This document shows positions 8,042 through 16,138 of a stretch of DNA of 37,473 bases, one piece after another (the stretch's first letter is position 1; every line of letters starts with the position of its first letter). Source of the DNA: Paenibacillus sp. DMB20 (GTDB lineage: Bacteria > Bacillota > Bacilli > Paenibacillales > Paenibacillaceae); assembly GCF_000987955.1 (NCBI RefSeq), contig NZ_LAZU01000048.1, forward strand, positions 3,981 to 41,453. Direction: 5' to 3'. The notes beneath the pieces were generated by a model. The model had not been told where the DNA came from and ran no database searches. It saw only the letters and a list, made by a program, of their open reading frames with translations. The translations under genes were made by a program, and so were the position numbers.

Positions 8042-8560
8042 TTAATTTGCTGAGGGGCTTAAAAAATACTGTGACGGATTACCTCTTGCGGGATCCACTC
8101 GCTCCTCAAAGCGGTCCTTCGTATATGCCTTGATCACTTTCCTCCAAAAAGCCTGGGCAGGAAGATTGGTGCTTACCTCCGTTACCTTCCAGCGGCCCTG
8201 CAACCGGTCGAACAACTGATAAGATGCCCATGTGCCCAGACCCGTCCGGCGGTATTTTTTCATGACGAAAAACTCGGTCAAATAATAATCTGCCTCGGCT
8301 GGATCATCCATTCTCTCCACCAGGGCGAAACCTGCCGGTTTGTTCTGATATGTAATTAGAAACGGATAGTGGGTTTCCCGGTTCGTCCAAAACTGGTCCA
8401 AATCGGGATACGGAGCAAACAGCCCCTGATCATTTAAATCGAAATCCAGAAACTGCGTGAAATCGTATAAATAAAATTGCATCATATTCTGAATGACATG
8501 TTTTTGCCTGGCAGGCACAAGTCCGATTCCCATGAACGACGTATTTACGGGATGAGTCAT
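8042..8560 (-). CDS. GNAT-family N-acetyltransferase
   Basis: A 172-residue single-domain acetyltransferase. The acetyl-CoA loop is visible as KKYRRTGLGTWASYQLFDRL (motif A, R-R-x-G-x-G), after the strand DYYLTEFFVMKK. The downstream strand KVTEVSTNLPAQAFWRKVI is motif B. The ATG at 8560 is preceded by GAGGGAAG. The substrate is unknown. It is divergent from the XerS-like recombinase gene. Confidence 0.82.
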   Translation of the reverse strand: MTHPVNTSFMGIGLVPARQKHVIQNMMQFYLYDFTQFLDFDLNDQGLFAPYPDLDQFWTNRETHYPFLITYQNKPAGFALVERMDDPAEADYYLTEFFVMKKYRRTGLGTWASYQLFDRLQGRWKVTEVSTNLPAQAFWRKVIKAYTKDRFEERVDPARGNPSQYFLSPSAN

Positions 8561-8655
8561 TCATCTTCCCTCGCTTCCTGTGATATTGGGTATTTGTATC
8601 CCTAAGTCCCCAAACCGATTTCCATTTCAAGCCAGCGGCAGGGGACGGAGCCTCA

Positions 8656-8683
8656 TGCGTTATGATAATATAGGTGTAACGCA
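8656..8683. other. 28-bp inverted repeat in dif-like format
   Basis: TGCGTTA and TAACGCA arms enclose a 14-base AT-rich middle. The whole is exactly 28 bp, the length of Xer dif sites (11+6+11), and lies about 70 bases upstream of an XerS-like gene. The arms do not match the B. subtilis dif sequence I know. It could equally be an operator for either divergent gene. Confidence 0.3.
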
Positions 8684-8752
8684 ATCCTTGGGACCGACCC
8701 TTTCTTTTAAATCAAGCCTAACATTATTAACGTAAAATGAGGTGCATACGAC

Positions 8753-9840
8753 ATGAACATTCAAAAGGGCATCGACCGCATCAAGCTGGATGAAAAGGCT
8801 CCCCTGATGCCTTGGTATGTACAGCAATTCATCGACTACAAACTGCCTGACCTTTCCCCGTCAACGCTGTTGGAATATGTAAGAGACTACGAGACCTTTT
8901 TTTAACTGGCTACGGGCGGAAGGGTTATCCCAAGCGGAGAATAACGCCCAGATCAAACTGGAAGAACTCGAAACGCTAAGAATGGAGGATGTCACAGGTT
9001 ATCGGCTGTATTTAACGACACGGCGGGAAGGAGCCAATTCCCGGATTACCGTATCCCGAAAGCTCTCGTCTCTGCGTTCCCTGTTCCATTACCTGAGCCA
9101 GATCGCGGAAGACGAGAACTTTTATCCCCTCCTAAAACGAAACATTATGGCCAAAGTCGAGAATAAACGCATCCATAAACCAAAAGACACTGCGGCCAAA
9201 CTGAAGGGCAAAATCTTAGAAGACGAGGAGCTGCTGGATTTCATCGTTTACATCCACGAAGGCTATGCCGCAGACGTAGCCGACAACAAACAGGCCCTCT
9301 TCGCCCATGAGCTGAACAAGGAGCGCGATGCCTGCATTGCAAGCCTGATCCTGAATTCCGGACTCCGGGTGTCGGAGGTCGTGAATCTCAATATCGATGA
9401 TCTGGATCTCGGCAATAAAAATGCTCCATGTTTTCCGTAAGGGCAATAATGACGAAACGTTCAAAACGCCGGTTTACTTCAGGGCTCAGGCCAAAGACGA
9501 TCTCGAACACTACCTCACCCTTCGGCAAACCCGATACAAGGTACCCAAAAGGGAAAAAGCATTATTCGTTGCCCTCCGAAACGGGCAGACCGAAGGCCAG
9601 CGGATGACCAAGAGAGCCATCCAGGCCATGATCATCAAGTACGCGAAGCGCTTCGGGAAACCTTCCCTGACCGTTCACAAGCTTCGGCATTCGTTCGCCA
9701 CGGATTATTATCTCCAGAACGATATTTACAAAACCAAGGAGCAGCTTGGTCATGCCTCAACCGAGACAACCGAAGTTTATGCCCATCTGACGGACAAAAC
9801 CATGTCCGAAGCGATCGAAAGACGGACTGAAACGACCTAG
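8753..9840 (+). CDS. XerS-like tyrosine recombinase (two frame breaks)
   Basis: Three reading pieces join into a 361-residue tyrosine recombinase once one base is removed from the T7 run at 8897-8903 and one from the A5 run at 9417-9421. The joined protein starts MNIQKGIDRIKLDEKAPLMP, as XerS-type recombinases do, with an N-terminal DNA-binding domain. Its catalytic residues are R in GLRVSEV, H and R in HKLRHSFA, H in LGHAST and the nucleophile Y in VYAHL. XerS is the single recombinase resolving chromosome dimers in streptococci, and similar 350-360 residue proteins occur in Paenibacillus. The ATG has GAGGTG 8 bases upstream. The double break would inactivate it if real. Confidence 0.82.
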
Positions 9841-9946
9841 ACTAAGTTATCCTCAGGGGTTCTTCCCTTTCGGTCATCGGTTAACTTTTGCCTCTACATT
9901 TTCTAATGAAACAGATCACGAAGCCTTGGCCCAGTGCCGGCTGCAG

Positions 9947-10056
9947 AAGAAAAACGTCTATCGACGTACTTTCTCAGAAGACAGACCGCATCTAGCGGAT
10001 GTTATTCTTGCGATATAAGGAAGCCGTGTCTTTCGAAGCTTATACTTTCTTATATC
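9947..10056 (+). repeat. Structured dispersed repeat, copy 1 (subfamily A)
   Basis: The copy starts about 105 bases after the recombinase stop. In order it carries AAGAAAAA, the hairpin CGTC-TATC-GACG, the invariant core GAAGACAGACCGC, TATTCTTGC (partial pairing back to the start) and a terminal hairpin GATATAAG...CTTATATC with a 29-base loop. It shares long stretches with copy 2. No protein is encoded. Confidence 0.8.
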
Positions 10057-10095
10057 CTGAAAAAGCGCGCGGCCATAGATGCCGCGCGCCTCTTG

Positions 10096-10846
10096 TTACC
10101 TTCGTCCCCTTCGACCGATTTTGCCGGATCCGAAACGGGTCTTCGGTTTGGTGTAAGATCGTTTGGGTGAGCCGAAAATGCCGCCGCTATCTCCGCTCTC
10201 GCCCCGCTTGATTGAACCCCTGCTTTGTTCCGTGGAAGGTTCGCGTTTAAAGATATTCCCACCGGAACCGACCGTACCCTTACCTCTTCGGGAAATTTTC
10301 CCGCTTCGGTCAACCGTAAGCGGCGGAGCCATTTTTTTTGTCATCGGTTGTAGGCTTACGATATGTTCCTTCCTTCGGTTTATACACATCCTTGCTCGTA
10401 TATCCCCTGTAACCGCCGCCGTATCTTCCGCCGAGCGAATCGAACAAGTCACTGATGATGACGGCCGTCAAGTATCCCTGGAGGAAGCTGGAATCGTAAT
10501 TACGGCTTACATATTCCTTGGAATCGATTTCAATCAGGGTGTCTTCCGGCTTGGCGGGATCCTGCTGAAGATGATAAATATCATTTCCGTATACCAGGAA
10601 CATCCGCTCTTCGCTCTCTTTGGACATATCGTCAGGCGTGTTCTCTTCGGATAGTTCCTTGGCGACAACCGGTACGCTTTTGTTCGCCGCCCTGTACACA
10701 TAGGAAGTAGCGTTTCCGTCCCGGTTCACGGATTCGAGCGGATAAGACTGCTTCACGTCCGGAGGCGCACCGCAGCCGCTCAGCAGAGATACGAGGAAGC
10801 TGAGCACCAGAATGATTTTAATGGATAATAAAGAGCGTTGTTTCAT
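10096..10846 (-). CDS. DUF4247 lipoprotein of the psp operon (frame break in A8 run)
   Basis: A lipoprotein signal (MKQRSLLSIKIILVLSFLVS, lipobox LSGC) is followed by a DUF4247-type domain. Motifs include SYVYRAANKSVPVVAKEL, MFLVYGNDIYHLQQDP and FLQGYLTAVIISDLF. The frame breaks at 10332-10339; with seven A it gives 249 residues and adds a tail of about 70 residues. The tail is extremely rich in Gly, Ser, Arg and Lys (for example KISRRGKGTVGSGG and KIGRRGRR). The protein should be anchored outside the membrane with a basic tail facing the wall. It lies 10 bases after the DUF4178 gene and its own site is AGGAG. Function is unknown. Confidence 0.78.
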
Positions 10847-10856
10847 GTAACCACTC

Positions 10857-11363
10857 CTAAGTAGCCCGGATGACTTTTACATCCCCCGGAATCACTTTCT
10901 CGCCTTCATAAAGCATAAACCGCCCATTCTGCCATTCGATACGCACAAGCCGGTAATCGTCAGACTGATACTGCCATACATGTTGTTCCCCACCCTGGGT
11001 AAAAGGAGTTCGCCCGGCTACGGAAACATGTCCGCCGTATTCCTCCTCAAGATGGTATACCCCTTCATCCAGCTCTATAATCGTGGGCACTTCATCCGGT
11101 GCATCCAGTCTTCCGTCAATCGGCGTATACAAAGCGTACTGTACCGTTTCCCGCTCTTCGATATGGAGATAAGCGATGTTGCTTCCATCCTGCAGCGTCA
11201 AAACCACGGCGTTTCGGCCGCGGTTATGTACGCGACCCGTAACCTCATAGGTGACAAGCGATACTTCACAGATGTCCCCGGGTGCGAGCTCCAGCATGCT
11301 TTTTTCCTTTTTCGGCGGTTCCGGCTTTGCAAAAAGGTTTCCTATTCTCTTCCAAACACTCAT
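10857..11363 (-). CDS. DUF4178 protein
   Basis: A 168-residue soluble protein with the DUF4178 pattern: LAPGDICEVSLVTYEVTGRV near residue 26 and WQYQSDDYRLVRIEWQNGRF near the end, two strands typical of this beta-rich domain. A basic N-terminus (MSVWKRIGNLFAKPEPPKK) may be an amphipathic membrane-contacting helix. The gene sits between DUF350 and DUF4247. That partnership with pspA recurs in Firmicutes, but its biochemical role is not known. The start has AGGAGAATGG upstream. Confidence 0.75.
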   Translation of the reverse strand: MSVWKRIGNLFAKPEPPKKEKSMLELAPGDICEVSLVTYEVTGRVHNRGRNAVVLTLQDGSNIAYLHIEERETVQYALYTPIDGRLDAPDEVPTIIELDEGVYHLEEEYGGHVSVAGRTPFTQGGEQHVWQYQSDDYRLVRIEWQNGRFMLYEGEKVIPGDVKVIRAT

Positions 11364-11396
11364 CTTTCCATTCTCCTATCGCAAGTTATGCAGAAG

Positions 11397-11801
11397 TTAC
11401 AGGCAAGCCGTAATGATTAAAGCGCCTACCAGATGAAGCGTCCCGGCAAACAGCCCGTACCCTGTCTTGCCCTGTTGGGTTCCCAGATCCAGATCGATGC
11501 TGCCAAGAAGCTTCAGCATCCATTCGGCCAATTTTTCCAAAATCAACAGAATGATGAAGGATACGACCGATACAACGATCGCTTCCAAAAGATGCGGGGA
11601 TGTGCCGATGGAGACGGATAAAATATATCCTTGGGCAAGCAGCTTCAACACAAGGCGGGTCGTTACCGCCATGTTGCCTTTCTTGACTTCCTCCAAATCC
11701 TTGTACTTCGTGAACAAAGAATCGACGAACATCAGCACAAACAAAAGAAGCGCGCCGACCCCGGTCCAGACGGTAATCCCCAAGATCATGTCAAAATTCA
11801 T
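11397..11801 (-). CDS. DUF350 membrane protein
   Basis: The start at 11801 (MNFDMILGITVWTGVGALLL) has GGAGG 7 bases upstream; a longer frame to 11882 has none. The 134-residue product has four hydrophobic helices in two similar halves, as in the DUF350 family. Such proteins accompany pspA operons and are thought to act with PspA at the membrane. The next gene begins about 33 bases downstream. Confidence 0.8.
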   Translation of the reverse strand: MNFDMILGITVWTGVGALLLFVLMFVDSLFTKYKDLEEVKKGNMAVTTRLVLKLLAQGYILSVSIGTSPHLLEAIVVSVVSFIILLILEKLAEWMLKLLGSIDLDLGTQQGKTGYGLFAGTLHLVGALIITACL

Positions 11802-11914
11802 AATCAAGCCTCCACATTCAACATGCATTCCATTTAAAAACGAAGGAGAATTTCGCAAGCTGCGTGATTTCTCCTTCGCCATGTATAGCTTTACTGCCTA
11901 ATAGACCGGCGTTA

Positions 11915-12589
11915 TTATTGTTCTTTGTTCTCGTACTGCTTCATCAGAGCCGCAAGCTCGTCTTCAACCGCCTTGTCTTTGCCAAGGCTTTCGAATTCCT
12001 CGTCCAGGGATTTTTCCTTGGCGTTTAATTCGTTGCCGGCTTCCGCGCGCGCTTCCATTTGAAGCATCTTTTCTTCCATGCGCTTGAGACCGGCCGAAGC
12101 GGAATCGGTGCTGAACCCGTTCATCGCCTTGTTGATTTCCGTTTGGGCTTTCGCTGCATTGTAGCGGGCTACAAGCGTTTCACGCTTGTTCTTCATCGCG
12201 GTGAGCTGTTTCCGCATTTCCTCAAGTTTGCTGCGGAGGTTGTCGGCAGCCAGTTTGTTCTGGTCGTAGCTTGTCTTGTATTCGTCTCTCTTGGCTTCCG
12301 CTGCCTTCTTCTCTTCAAGGGCGCGGCGGGCAAGATCCACATTTTGAGCCTGGGCAGCCGTATGTGCCTGTTGGGTACGTTTCTCAACCAGAGCAGCCTG
12401 CTCTTCATAAAGGGCTTTAAAACGTTTCTCAATGGCGATTTGAGCCGCTACCGCTTTTTCAGCGTCCTCAAGATCCTCGGTCATATCCCGGATGTATTGG
12501 TCCGTCATTTTGATTGGATCTTCGGCTTTGTCGATGATGGCGTTGATATTGGACATGGTCAAGTCGCGCAATCTTTTGAAAATGGACAT
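11915..12589 (-). CDS. pspA: Phage shock protein A homologue (PspA/IM30)
   Basis: A 224-residue protein of the PspA/Vipp1 family. It starts MSIFKRLRDLTMSNINAIIDKAEDP, with the amphipathic membrane-binding helix and the conserved KAEDP. Then MTDQYIRDMTEDLEDAEKAVAAQIA leads into long coiled coils. PspA binds stressed membrane as ESCRT-III-like assemblies and limits proton leakage. The start has GGGAGG 9 bases upstream. It is the first gene of a four-gene minus-strand cluster with DUF350, DUF4178 and DUF4247, and a sigma-W-like promoter lies just upstream, as for B. subtilis pspA. Confidence 0.92.
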   Translation of the reverse strand: MSIFKRLRDLTMSNINAIIDKAEDPIKMTDQYIRDMTEDLEDAEKAVAAQIAIEKRFKALYEEQAALVEKRTQQAHTAAQAQNVDLARRALEEKKAAEAKRDEYKTSYDQNKLAADNLRSKLEEMRKQLTAMKNKRETLVARYNAAKAQTEINKAMNGFSTDSASAGLKRMEEKMLQMEARAEAGNELNAKEKSLDEEFESLGKDKAVEDELAALMKQYENKEQ

Positions 12590-12636
12590 GGTTTCGTGCC
12601 TCCCAATAACTTGAATGTTTTCTTATGCTCATTATC

Positions 12637-12663
12637 TACGTGACAACCTGCAAGAACGTTTCA
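12637..12663 (-). promoter_or_regulatory. Sigma-W-like (ECF) promoter of the psp operon
   Basis: On the minus strand TGAAAC (12658-12663) and CGTA (12637-12640) are 17 bases apart, the layout of sigma-W promoters. The predicted start leaves a 5' leader of about 40 bases before pspA. The B. subtilis pspA gene is a sigma-W target, which supports the call. Confidence 0.6.
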
Positions 12664-12679
12664 TAAAATTTATTTTAGA

Positions 12680-13045
12680 TTATTCTCTTGAATTCGACAA
12701 AGAGCGCTTCTTTCCTTCTAAGAAAACATCAAGTTCATGCTTGACCTCATTTATAAGCTCGTCGAGCTCCTGTTGCTGAAGTTGATCGAAATGAATACCC
12801 ATGACAACGGTGACGGTCCGCCGAAGCTGCAAAGCGCACGTCAAGGCAAATGTTTCCGTTAGGACATGTTCCTTATGGCCCGGGACGGAGGAAGTCTCCA
12901 CTTCAATGCCTGCGGGAGAGGATTCTTTTAGATAGGCGGTGGATACGGCACCGATATGAGCAGTTCCGCCTGTGATCACAAGCAGAAGATCTCTCCCCAC
13001 CTCTATTTCCTCTAACGATAAAGCATTCCCAAAAGAACGCACCAT
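12680..13045 (-). CDS. LpdD-like domain protein downstream of pyrD
   Basis: I favour the ATG at 13045 (MVRSFGNALSLEEIEVGRDL, 121 residues) because of GGGGG 10 bases upstream; the ATG at 13072 is possible. The sequence has LLLVITGGTAHIGAVSTAYL, then SSVPGHKEHVLTETFALTCA, then TVTVVMGIHFDQLQQQELDEL. The GGxxHIGAV, PGHKE and GIHxD blocks are what I associate with the prenylated-flavin chaperone LpdD-like domain. That assignment rests on memory of the motifs. The gene starts about 33 bases after pyrD, so it is probably cotranscribed. Confidence 0.55.
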   Translation of the reverse strand: MVRSFGNALSLEEIEVGRDLLLVITGGTAHIGAVSTAYLKESSPAGIEVETSSVPGHKEHVLTETFALTCALQLRRTVTVVMGIHFDQLQQQELDELINEVKHELDVFLEGKKRSLSNSRE

Positions 13046-13078
13046 ATGCCGATTTCCCCCTCTCTCGTCCATAGGACT

Positions 13079-14011
13079 CTATACGATTCCCCGGATCTCT
13101 TTGAAAGAGGTTATGTTCTCCTCCTTCATGAAACGGATCAATTCTTCCATGATCCTCTCGCCGGAGCGGAGATCCGCAAAATTGGCCGTCCCGATCTGAA
13201 CGGCTTCCGCTCCGGCCATGATGAACTCGACCACATCTTCCGCCGTGGCAATCCCGCCGATTCCAATCACAGGAATATTCACCGCATTGCATACCTGATG
13301 AACCATCCGGAGCGCAATCGGCTTGATGGCAGGGCCGGATAATCCGGCGTAGCCATGCTGAAATACGTTTTTCCGCTGCCGCACATCGATTTTCATCGCG
13401 GATATCGTATTGATTAAGGATAAGGCATCCGCCCCTTCTGCCTCGCACATGGCCGCCATCTCGCTCAAGTTTTCCGCTCCGGGAGATAGCTTAATGATCA
13501 AAGGCATGTCGACAATACTCCTTACGGCACGTATCACCTGACGGGCTTTATCGGTCTGCAAGCCGAAGGCCATTCCTCCTTCTTTTACATTGGGACAAGA
13601 TATATTCAGCTCCAACATGTCAACCGCAGAACGTCCCCGGCGGCGGCGCGAATCTTCATCAGCCTGAATCAACCGGGCCCCTTCGGTATATTCTTCAATG
13701 GATCCCCCGCCCAAATTGCAAATCCGAACCGTATCGAGCGTTTCCCAGAAGAGGCATTCCTCCTTGAGGAATCGGGATACCCCCGGATTCTCGAGCCCCA
13801 CGCTGTTCATCATCCCGGCAGCCGTCTCCGCCATTCTGATCCCGGGATTTCCTTCTTTCGGCTGCAGGGTTACTCCCTTGCCGCAAATTCCCCCCAGTAT
13901 TCCCGGCGGATAGAACCGTTCATATTCCCGTCCAAAGCCGAAGGTGCCGGAAGCCATAATGACCGGATTTTTAAACGTTATTCCTGCAATGCAACATGTG
14001 AGATCAATCAT
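13079..14011 (-). CDS. pyrD: Dihydroorotate dehydrogenase B, catalytic subunit
   Basis: The ATG at 14011 (MIDLTCCIAGITFKNPVIMA) has GGAGGAGG upstream and overlaps the end of pyrK by 8 bases (ATGATTGA type coupling). The 310-residue product is a class 1B enzyme oxidising dihydroorotate to orotate in UMP synthesis. Seen in sequence: ASGTFGFG near the N-terminus, the catalytic Cys in NISCPNVKEGG, KLSPGAENL, and the FMN-phosphate loop VIGIGGIATAEDVVEFIMAGAE split over about residues 230-255. The partner PyrK is directly upstream. The other pyr genes are not in the window. Confidence 0.9.
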   Translation of the reverse strand: MIDLTCCIAGITFKNPVIMASGTFGFGREYERFYPPGILGGICGKGVTLQPKEGNPGIRMAETAAGMMNSVGLENPGVSRFLKEECLFWETLDTVRICNLGGGSIEEYTEGARLIQADEDSRRRRGRSAVDMLELNISCPNVKEGGMAFGLQTDKARQVIRAVRSIVDMPLIIKLSPGAENLSEMAAMCEAEGADALSLINTISAMKIDVRQRKNVFQHGYAGLSGPAIKPIALRMVHQVCNAVNIPVIGIGGIATAEDVVEFIMAGAEAVQIGTANFADLRSGERIMEELIRFMKEENITSFKEIRGIV

Positions 14012-14703
14012 GAAAAACAACCTCCTCCACGGGAAAAACAGGACCGTCGGTGCATGCCTTCTTCATTCCGTCCTTGCACCTTACGCTGCAGACAAGGCAA
14101 GCTCCGATTCCGCAAGCCATCCGGTTTTCCAAGGATACATAAACATGCCGCCTCCGGCCGTTTCCCCCCTGCTTCTTCTGCGCGGCTTTCAGCATGCCGT
14201 GCGGTCCGCAGACGACCACCGTATCATAATCCTCGAACGATATCGAATCCAAAACGGTCCCGCCGACGTCCACCTTGATTTTACCGGACACCTTTTTGAA
14301 TTCCTCCGTCAAATAAGGTTCCTTGCTGAATCCAAGAAACACATCCGGACGAACGCCGGCCGTTTTCGCCATATAGTAAAGCGGAGCGATGCCAATGCCT
14401 CCCCCGACCAGAGCCAATGAGCCCGTTGCCTTCGGGAATCCATTGCCAAACGGGCCTTCCAAATTCAATTCATCGCCGGGGCGCAAAGAAGCAAAACGTC
14501 TCGTTCCCTCACCGACAACCTGATACAAAAAGCGGAGTCTGCCGCTATCCGCGTCAAAAATGCTGATCGGCCGCGAGAGAAGCGGATCTGCCTTCCAGGC
14601 TTTCATCATGTAAAACTGGCCGGGAATCCCCCCCCGAACCGCTCTCCACTTCCATCAGACCGATGCCGTCCTTTATCATCTCGTTCGATATCACAGCTGC
14701 CAT
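14004..14703 (-). CDS. pyrK: Dihydroorotate dehydrogenase electron-transfer subunit (frame break in G8 run)
   Basis: PyrK carries FAD and a 2Fe-2S cluster and passes electrons from PyrD to NAD. From the ATG at 14703 (MAAVISNEMIKDGIGLMEVE, GGGGGG upstream) the frame breaks at the C run 14628-14635. With seven bases it continues PGQFYMMKAW and gives 232 residues. Visible are the FAD loop RPISIFD, the NAD-site GGGIGIAPLY, CGPHGMLKAA and the iron-sulfur ligands in CGIGACLVCSVRC followed by AC. It precedes pyrD with overlap. It is somewhat shorter at the N-terminus than B. subtilis PyrK. Confidence 0.85.
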
Positions 14704-14801
14704 ATCCAGACCCCCCGCGTGTATTTAATCCCAATTACTTTGCACGGAAAAAGCCCCTATGTCAGTGATTCATTTCACAGAGTGCAATCAGAACTTTAAA
14801 A

Positions 14802-14832
14802 AAAGGCTTCGGAGAAAAGCTCCGAAGCCTTT
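14802..14832 (-). terminator. Terminator of namA
   Basis: A perfect 13-bp stem (AAAGGCTTCGGAG paired with CTCCGAAGCCTTT, five-base loop) is followed on the minus strand by TTTTT. It sits 50 bases after the namA stop. Confidence 0.88.
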
Positions 14833-14881
14833 GGGGCAACCGCTGAACTCCGTGTTCATCACAACACCCAGCAGTCGGAAT

Positions 14882-15916
14882 TTAATTTTTTTTCGGGAAA
14901 CCTCTTTCATATGCCTTGGGGACCTTTTGCTCCCCGCCAAGCTCGTATGCCGCGTGAAGGGCCCAATACGGATCGCGGAGCATTCCTCTCCCGACGGCCA
15001 CGAGATCGGCCTTTCCGGATAGGACGACATTCTGCGCAGCTTCGTAGTCGTCAAGCAAACCGACAGCGATCACCGGAGTCTGTACCAATCTTTTAAAATC
15101 CGCCGCCATCTCCACCTGATAACCGGGAACGGCTTTCGGTCCGCCATCGGATCCGATCGGACCCTCACCTCCGGACGTGATATGGAATATATCCACGCCC
15201 GCGTCCTTGTACCGCTGACTGATGCTGGCGCAATATTCCACATCATATCCGCCGTCGACATATTCCTTGGCGGATACCCGCATTAAGAGCGGCATGCCTT
15301 CCGGCAGCACCTCTTTGACAGCCTGAACGACCCGTTCGCCGAAGAGGGCAGGGTCCACTCCATACTCATCATCGCGCCGGTTTGTCAGAGGCGAATGAAA
15401 CTGGTGGATCAGGTAGCCGTGGGCACCGTGTATTTCAACCGTATCAAAACCCGCCTCCACGGCGCGGCGCGCCCCTTCTTTATAAGCTTGAATCAGCTCT
15501 TCAATTTCGCTTCCGGTCAGCGCACGGGGCATTTTGTAACGGGAACTGAAAGCAATCGCGGAGGGGGCAACCGAAGGCTCGGCATCCTGGGCTTTACGGC
15601 CCGCATGGCCAAGCTGGATACCGATTTTCGCCCCATGGGAATGGACGCCGTCCACGATTCTTCGATATGCCGGTATATGCTCGTCACTCCATATGCCCGT
15701 GTCCTGATTGGAAATCCGTCCGTCCGGATGAACGCCCGTCATTTCTATAATAATCAAGCCCGCCCCGCCAACAGCGCGGCTCACGTAGTGAACATAATGC
15801 CAATCGTTCGGGGTACCATCCTCTGCCTGAACGGAATACTGACACATCGGAGGCATCACGATTCGGTTTCTTAAGGTCAGGTTTTTAAAGTTATAGGGTG
15901 TAAATAAGTCAGCCAA
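14882..15916 (-). CDS. namA: NADPH dehydrogenase, old yellow enzyme family
   Basis: A 344-residue FMN enzyme of the YqjM/NamA type, reducing activated alkenes and other oxidants with NADPH. It starts MADLFTPYNFKNLTLRNRIV. The redox-tuning Cys25 and Tyr27 lie in PPMCQYS, the substrate-binding histidines in VEIHGAHGYLIHQF, and the FMN-phosphate loop in DLVAVGRGMLRDPYWALHAA. The start is a TTG at 15916, with GGAAGGAA about 11 bases upstream; no in-frame ATG lies nearby. The gene ends within an A8 run (KKN stop), where a one-base length error would alter the last residues. It has its own promoter and terminator. Confidence 0.9.
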   Translation of the reverse strand: MADLFTPYNFKNLTLRNRIVMPPMCQYSVQAEDGTPNDWHYVHYVSRAVGGAGLIIIEMTGVHPDGRISNQDTGIWSDEHIPAYRRIVDGVHSHGAKIGIQLGHAGRKAQDAEPSVAPSAIAFSSRYKMPRALTGSEIEELIQAYKEGARRAVEAGFDTVEIHGAHGYLIHQFHSPLTNRRDDEYGVDPALFGERVVQAVKEVLPEGMPLLMRVSAKEYVDGGYDVEYCASISQRYKDAGVDIFHITSGGEGPIGSDGGPKAVPGYQVEMAADFKRLVQTPVIAVGLLDDYEAAQNVVLSGKADLVAVGRGMLRDPYWALHAAYELGGEQKVPKAYERGFPKKN

Positions 15917-15960
15917 ACGATACTCATTCCTTCCGTACTCAAATAATCTTACCCAAGGCT

Positions 15961-15989
15961 ATTATACACTTTTCCCGAATGCAAACCAA
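15961..15989 (-). promoter_or_regulatory. Sigma-A promoter of namA
   Basis: On the minus strand TTGGTT (15984-15989) and TATAAT (15961-15966) are 17 bases apart, with TG just before the -10. The predicted leader is about 40 bases. Confidence 0.6.
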
Positions 15990-16138
15990 AAAACTCCCCA
16001 TTCCTGTGGACAGGCTTCCGGTTTCTCCCCGGAGAGGTTTTAAATAAAGATCGGGACGCAGGACAGACTAAGCCGATCAGGATAATTCAGGAGGATTTTG
16101 GGAATACCAAAGCCATTAGACGAAAGGAGTCGATAGGT

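Noticed and set aside
9934..10654. Plus-strand frames across the first repeat and the DUF4247 gene
   Set aside because: They are antisense shadows of the lipoprotein gene or cross the structured repeat, with no start signals.
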